Positions 6,163-11,850 of a stretch of 11,850 nt of DNA are shown here, in pieces. Both the position numbers and the translations under genes were made by a program. The DNA lies in the NCBI GenBank assembly GCA_041486365.1, contig JBGPLH010000070.1:1-11850 (forward strand), read 5' to 3'. The notes beneath the pieces were generated by a model. The model was not told the DNA's origin. It saw only the letters and a program-made list of their open reading frames with translations, and searched no databases. This DNA is from JBGPLH01 sp041486365 [NCBI: Thermodesulfobacteriota bacterium] (GTDB lineage: Bacteria > JAUYMQ01). Positions within the stretch are counted from its first letter, which is position 1, and each line of letters opens with the position of its first letter.

Positions 6163-6187
6163 TTTTCCCGCCAGATTGCCGGGAAAA
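6163..6187 (+). other. Hairpin in the ribonuclease G 5' leader
   Basis: TTTTCCCG (6163-6170) pairs with CGGGAAAA (6180-6187) across a 9-base loop. It would lie near the 5' end of the rng transcript. In Escherichia coli, RNase E controls its own mRNA through leader hairpins; a comparable role here is only a suggestion. Confidence 0.4.
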
Positions 6188-6276
6188 ACGCGCCTCCCCT
6201 CCGGCGTCTCGCGTCTCCTCATTATCAGGCTGCGACTGCGCGGTGGAATTCCCTCCTGCGATAGGACAGGGCTTGC

Positions 6277-7791
6277 ATGGCCAGTGAAATCTTCGTCAAC
6301 GTGACGGCCGGGGAAACCCGGGTCGCCCTCGTCGAGAACGGGCTGATCGTCGAACTCTACGTCGAGCGCGAGCGCGACAGGAGCATCGTCGGGAACATCT
6401 ACAACGGCCGCGTGCTCCGGGTCCTCCCCGGGATGCAGGCGGCTTTCGTCGACATCGGACTGGAGAAGGCCGCGTTCCTCTACGTCTCGGACATCTACGA
6501 GGAGATGGACGAGTACGACGTGAGCGGCGAGAAGGCCGACGACGATGAAGAGGAGGGCAGGCGGCGGCGCGGAGGCGGCTCGGGCGCGCCTCCGCGGATC
6601 CAGGACCTGCTCAAGGAGGGGCAGGAGATCCTCGTGCAGGTGGCCAAGGAGCCGATCGGCACCAAGGGCGCCCGGATCACGTCCCACGTCTCGCTTCCCG
6701 GCCGCAACCTGGTCTTCATGCCTTACATGGACCACGTCGGCGTCTCCCGCCGGATCGACAACGACAAGGAGCGCAAGCGGCTGCGCGAGATCGTGCTCAA
6801 GGCCAAGCCGCCCGGCTGCGGCTTCATCGTGCGCACGGCGAGCGGCGGCACGACGGCGGAGGAGCTGCAGGCCGACATGGCCTACCTCGTGAAGCTCTGG
6901 GAGGCGATCCGCGAGCGGAAGGAGACCGTGCAGCCCCCGGGCCTCGTCCACGCCGAGCTCACGCTCACCCTCCGCGCCGTCCGCGATCTGTACACCTCGG
7001 AGGTCTCGCGGCTCGTCATCGACGACGAGCGGCAGTACAACGAGATCGTCGAGTTCATCCGAACGTTCATGCCGGCCACCAAGCACACCGTGGAGCGCCA
7101 CGACAAGGCGGATCCGATCTTCGATCACTTCGGGATCGAGGTGGACATCGACGAGGCGCTGCGACGGAAGGTATGGCTGAAGTCCGGCGGCTACATCATC
7201 GTCGAGCAGACGGAGGCCCTCACCGCCATCGATGTGAACACGGGGCGCTACGTCGGCAAGCGGAGCCTCGAGGACACGATTCTCAAGACGAACCTGGAAG
7301 CCGTGAAGGAGGTCGTCTACCAGCTCCGATTCCGGAACATCGGCGGGATCATCATCATCGACTTCATCGACATGGAGCGGGAGTCCAACCGGGAGAAGGT
7401 CTTCGGCGCGTTCCGTGAAGCGCTGCGCTACGACAAGGCGAAGACGAACATCCTGAAGATCAGCGAGCTCGGGCTCGTGGAGATGACGCGCAAGCGGACC
7501 CGGGAGAACCTGATCCAGGTGCTCTGCGAGCCCTGCTCCTACTGCGAGGGGCGCGGCTACCTGAAGTCGAAGGTGAGCATCTGCTACAAGATTTTCCGCG
7601 AGGTGAAGCGCGAGGCGGCCAATTTCCGCGGCCAGAAGATCATCGTGAACACGCACCCGGAGGTGGCCGAGCTGCTCTACGACGAGGAGCACGGCGGCGT
7701 GGAGGAGCTAGAGCGGACGTCCGGCAAGACGATCATCATCCGCGCCAAACCCTCGCTCCATCAGGAGTCCTTCGAGATCCAGGGAATCTGA
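6277..7791 (+). CDS. rng: Ribonuclease G (RNase E/G family endoribonuclease)
   Basis: A 504-residue endoribonuclease that cleaves single-stranded A/U-rich RNA near 5'-monophosphate ends and matures rRNA. The length fits RNase G; there is no long disordered scaffold tail as in RNase E. The N-terminal RNase H-like/S1 region runs through VGNIYNGRVLRVLPGMQAAF (38-57) and resumes at GQEILVQVAKEPIGTKGARI (115-134). Between them (about 84-106) is an acidic then Arg/Gly-rich insert, DDDEEEGRRRRGGGSG. The DNase I-like catalytic region has LTAIDVNTGRYVGKRS with Asp319 and IIIIDFIDM with Asp362, the metal-binding pair. The zinc-link cysteines fall in CEPCSYCEGRG (Cys420, Cys423; Cys417 adjacent), so tetramer formation is plausible. 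The C-terminus matches the RNase G small domain. The ATG is preceded by AGGACAGG at 6 bases. It lies upstream of rplU-rpmA-obg, a recurring bacterial arrangement. Confidence 0.96.
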   Translation: MASEIFVNVTAGETRVALVENGLIVELYVERERDRSIVGNIYNGRVLRVLPGMQAAFVDIGLEKAAFLYVSDIYEEMDEYDVSGEKADDDEEEGRRRRGGGSGAPPRIQDLLKEGQEILVQVAKEPIGTKGARITSHVSLPGRNLVFMPYMDHVGVSRRIDNDKERKRLREIVLKAKPPGCGFIVRTASGGTTAEELQADMAYLVKLWEAIRERKETVQPPGLVHAELTLTLRAVRDLYTSEVSRLVIDDERQYNEIVEFIRTFMPATKHTVERHDKADPIFDHFGIEVDIDEALRRKVWLKSGGYIIVEQTEALTAIDVNTGRYVGKRSLEDTILKTNLEAVKEVVYQLRFRNIGGIIIIDFIDMERESNREKVFGAFREALRYDKAKTNILKISELGLVEMTRKRTRENLIQVLCEPCSYCEGRGYLKSKVSICYKIFREVKREAANFRGQKIIVNTHPEVAELLYDEEHGGVEELERTSGKTIIIRAKPSLHQESFEIQGI

Positions 7792-7894
7792 TCGGTGCCT
7801 GGCTTGACTTATTGACTTTTGGCCTTCGAAATACAGGCGGATTCCGAGGGGGCCGGGAGCCCTACGGGCGATTTTCCATGGAGATACGGGAGGG

Positions 7895-7923
7895 TTGACA
7901 CCCGCCCGCCCGTTCCCTAGACT
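7895..7923 (+). promoter_or_regulatory. Strong sigma-70-type promoter for rplU-rpmA
   Basis: A perfect TTGACA (7895-7900) is followed after exactly 17 bases by TAGACT (7918-7923), four of six matches to TATAAT. Transcription would start near 7930, giving a leader of about 76 bases. The 7792-8005 gap otherwise shows only two close copies of TTGACTT (7804-7810 and 7812-7818) with no matching -10, and no terminator for rng. Confidence 0.75.
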
Positions 7924-7941
7924 CACGCCCTTTCCACTTCC

Positions 7942-7973
7942 GGGCCGCGCTCCTGCCTCTCGAGGAGCGGCCC
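7942..7973 (+). other. Leader hairpin upstream of rplU
   Basis: GGGCC (7942-7946) and GCTCCT (7949-7954) pair with AGGAGC (7963-7968) and GGCCC (7969-7973), leaving a 2-base bulge and an 8-base loop. It lies early in the predicted rplU leader. Leaders of ribosomal protein operons often bind a product protein to limit translation, but I cannot match this one to a described L21 leader class. Confidence 0.45.
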
Positions 7974-8005
7974 CGGCCAGACGCAACCGAAGAAGAGGTC
8001 GACTC

Positions 8006-8314
8006 GTGTACGCGGTGATCCAGACGGGCGGGAAGCAGTACCGGGTCGAGGTGGGCTCGAAGCTCCGCCTCGAGAAGCTGGACGGCAATGTGGGCGAGAC
8101 CGTCACCCTGAGCGAGGTGCTCCTCGTCGGGGGCGAGTCGCCGCGGATCGGCCGGCCGGTCCTCGACGGGGTGAGCGTCGAGGCGAGGATCCTCGAGCAG
8201 GGCCTCGCGAAGAAGATCAAGGTCTACAAGAAGAAGCGCCGGCAGGGCTACGAGCGGACCCGCGGGCACCGCCAGCCCTTCACGCGCGTCGAAGTGCAGA
8301 AGATCAACGCATAG
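8006..8314 (+). CDS. rplU: 50S ribosomal protein L21
   Basis: A 102-residue large-subunit protein that binds 23S rRNA near domain V/VI. The start is GTG at 8006, chosen because it opens directly into the conserved (M)[16 protein letters not shown] and is preceded by AAGAGG with 7 bases of spacing; an ATG at 7895 in the same frame lies within the promoter and would add 37 non-conserved residues. Also visible are the [20 protein letters not shown] basic stretch (about 71-90) and [11 protein letters not shown] at the C-terminus. It is the first gene after a strong promoter, 35 bases before rpmA, with which it is presumably co-transcribed. A short CCGCC/GGCGG hairpin lies between the two genes. 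Confidence 0.96.
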   Translation: MYAVIQTGGKQYRVEVGSKLRLEKLDGNVGETVTLSEVLLVGGESPRIGRPVLDGVSVEARILEQGLAKKIKVYKKKRRQGYERTRGHRQPFTRVEVQKINA

Positions 8315-8349
8315 GCGGTCCGCCGCGGGCGGCCTCACCGAGGAACGCG

Positions 8350-8604
8350 ATGGCTCACAAGAAGGGACAGGGCTCCAGCCGGAACGGGCGCGACTCGCAG
8401 GGCCAGCGCCGTGGCATCAAGGTGTATGCCGGCGAGCGGGTCCTGGCGGGCGCGATCCTCGTGCGGCAGGTCGGCACGAGAGTCCACCCGGGATCCAACG
8501 TGGGTCTCGGTCGGGACTACACCCTGTTCGCCAGGTCCGGCGGCGTCGTGAAGTACGAATCCTTCGGCGACGGCAAGACCCGCGTGAGCATCGTCGCCGC
8601 CTGA
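8350..8604 (+). CDS. rpmA: 50S ribosomal protein L27
   Basis: An 84-residue large-subunit protein whose flexible N-terminal tail reaches the peptidyl-transferase centre. The sequence starts [20 protein letters not shown], so it is the directly mature form; there is no N-terminal extension needing the Prp-type cleavage known from Firmicutes. The body carries [40 protein letters not shown] and the C-terminal [16 protein letters not shown], all family-typical. GAGGA sits 4-6 bases before the ATG. A Rho-independent terminator follows the gene. Confidence 0.97.
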   Translation: MAHKKGQGSSRNGRDSQGQRRGIKVYAGERVLAGAILVRQVGTRVHPGSNVGLGRDYTLFARSGGVVKYESFGDGKTRVSIVAA

Positions 8605-10978
<2,374 letters not shown>

Positions 10979-10979
<1 letters not shown>

Positions 10980-11029
10980 GCCCCGGTCGCCGGTAGGATC
11001 GGGGCTTCGGGCGTTTCGCGAAGCAGGTG
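10979..11029 (+). other. Two small hairpins between proB and proA
   Basis: AGCCCCG (10979-10985) pairs with CGGGGCT (11000-11006), beginning on the last base of the proB stop codon. It is followed by GCTTCG/CGAAGC. No U-tract follows, so transcription probably continues into proA; the stems might tune relative expression or protect the mRNA. Confidence 0.35.
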
Positions 11030-11044
11030 ACGAGAGGGACGGCG

Positions 11045-11850
11045 ATGTCGGAATACGAGATCGAGCTCGAGGCTCTGGGAAAGCGCGCGCGCGCCGCCGC
11101 CCGGCGGCTCTCGGTGATCCCCACCGGGGTGAAGGACCGCGCGCTTGGCGCGATGGCCGCGGCCCTGCGGGCGAAGACCGACGGGATCCTCGAGGCCAAC
11201 CGGACCGACCTCGAGATCGCGCGCAAGGGCGGCCTCTCGACCGCCTTCGTCGACCGGCTCTATCTCGATGCGAAGCGCGTGGAGACCATGGCGGAGGGGA
11301 TCGACGTGGTGCTGGGTCTGCCGGATCCCGTGGGCGAGACGATCCGCGCCTGGCGCCGCCCGAACGGGATGGCGATCCAGAAGATCCGGGTGCCCATCGG
11401 CGTGATTGCGATCATCTACGAATCGCGCCCCAACGTGACGGCGGACACCGCGGCGCTCTGCCTCAAGTCGGGCAACGCCATCGTGCTGCGTGGAGGGAAG
11501 GAAGCATTTCATTCCAACCGCACCATCGCGGGAATCCTCGCGGAGGCCGCCGGGGGCGCCGGCGTTCCCGCCGACGCCATCCAGTTCGTTCCCTGGACCG
11601 ACCGCGCCGCGGTACCCCCCCTCCTCAGGCTCGACCGTCACATCGATCTCGTGATCCCCCGGGGCGGCGAGGCGCTCGTGCGCATGGTGACGGAGACGGC
11701 CACGATCCCGGTGATCCAGCACTACAAGGGCGTCTGCCACGTCTTCGTCGACAGGGACGCCGATCTCGAGATGGCCGAGCGGATCTGCTTCAACGCGAAG
11801 GTGCAGCGCCCCGGCGTGTGCAACGCCATGGAGACGATGCTGGTGCACGC
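11045..11850 (+). CDS. proA: Glutamate-5-semialdehyde dehydrogenase (gamma-glutamyl phosphate reductase), partial
   Basis: ProA reduces gamma-glutamyl phosphate with NADPH to glutamate semialdehyde, the second step of proline synthesis. The window shows the first 268 codons; the gene runs off the right edge, so about a third is missing. Diagnostic segments of this aldehyde-dehydrogenase relative are VPIGVIAIIYESRPNVTAD (116-134), CLKSGNAIVLRGGKEA (139-154), DLVIPRGG (201-208), VIQHYKGVCHVFVD (223-236) and AKVQRPGVCNAMETMLVH (251-268), in which Cys259 is the expected catalytic nucleophile. The ATG at 11045 is preceded by GAGAGGGA. Placement after proB completes the conserved pair, and the reading frame is intact as far as seen. 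Confidence 0.97.
   Translation, partial: MSEYEIELEALGKRARAAARRLSVIPTGVKDRALGAMAAALRAKTDGILEANRTDLEIARKGGLSTAFVDRLYLDAKRVETMAEGIDVVLGLPDPVGETIRAWRRPNGMAIQKIRVPIGVIAIIYESRPNVTADTAALCLKSGNAIVLRGGKEAFHSNRTIAGILAEAAGGAGVPADAIQFVPWTDRAAVPPLLRLDRHIDLVIPRGGEALVRMVTETATIPVIQHYKGVCHVFVDRDADLEMAERICFNAKVQRPGVCNAMETMLVH

Noticed and set aside
5872-7692. 606-codon open frame on the minus strand opposite ribonuclease G
   Set aside because: It is antisense to a clearly conserved gene. Its residue content is Leu/Arg/Val/Asp/His-rich with no recognisable motif, as expected from the complement of high-GC codons, and it overlaps the GntR promoter.

Overview
The window is G+C-rich bacterial DNA holding eleven protein genes and no detectable tRNA, rRNA, insertion sequence, prophage or CRISPR array. 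Gene order (RNase G, L21, L27, Obg, then proB and proA) and a complete selenocysteine synthase suggest an uncultured or environmental high-GC bacterium, perhaps of the deltaproteobacterial/myxobacterial or FCB (Eisenbacteria-like) type. That placement is an inference from synteny and composition; no marker here fixes the phylum.

Layout. Two divergent blocks meet near position 6100. Leftward (minus strand, in reading order): a GntR/FCD-family regulator, selA overlapping it by one base, an HNH endonuclease, a MinD/ParA-type ATPase related to FlhG, a protein joining a degenerate J-like domain to a RodZ-like helix-turn-helix, and a patatin-like phospholipase reading frame that runs off the left edge. 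Rightward (plus strand): ribonuclease G, rplU, rpmA, obg, proB and proA, the last running off the right edge.

How the genes work together. The plus block is a conserved housekeeping arrangement: RNA decay and rRNA maturation (Rng), two 50S proteins (L21, L27), the ribosome-assembly GTPase Obg, then the first two proline biosynthesis enzymes. proB overlaps obg by ATGA. A strong promoter precedes rplU and a Rho-independent terminator follows rpmA. The minus block is accessory. selA shows that the host makes selenocysteine and is translationally coupled to a regulator whose promoter carries an inverted repeat exactly filling the -35/-10 spacer, which points to autorepression.

The most unusual item is the leftmost gene. 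Its patatin domain continues without any stop through a Pro/Ala linker, a basic cluster and one hydrophobic segment into what looks like the start of an HtrA/DegP-like protease: a probable lipase-protease membrane fusion. It lies behind the MinD-like ATPase and the J-like/HTH protein, and the three may form a membrane or positioning module, but no function is established by the sequence.
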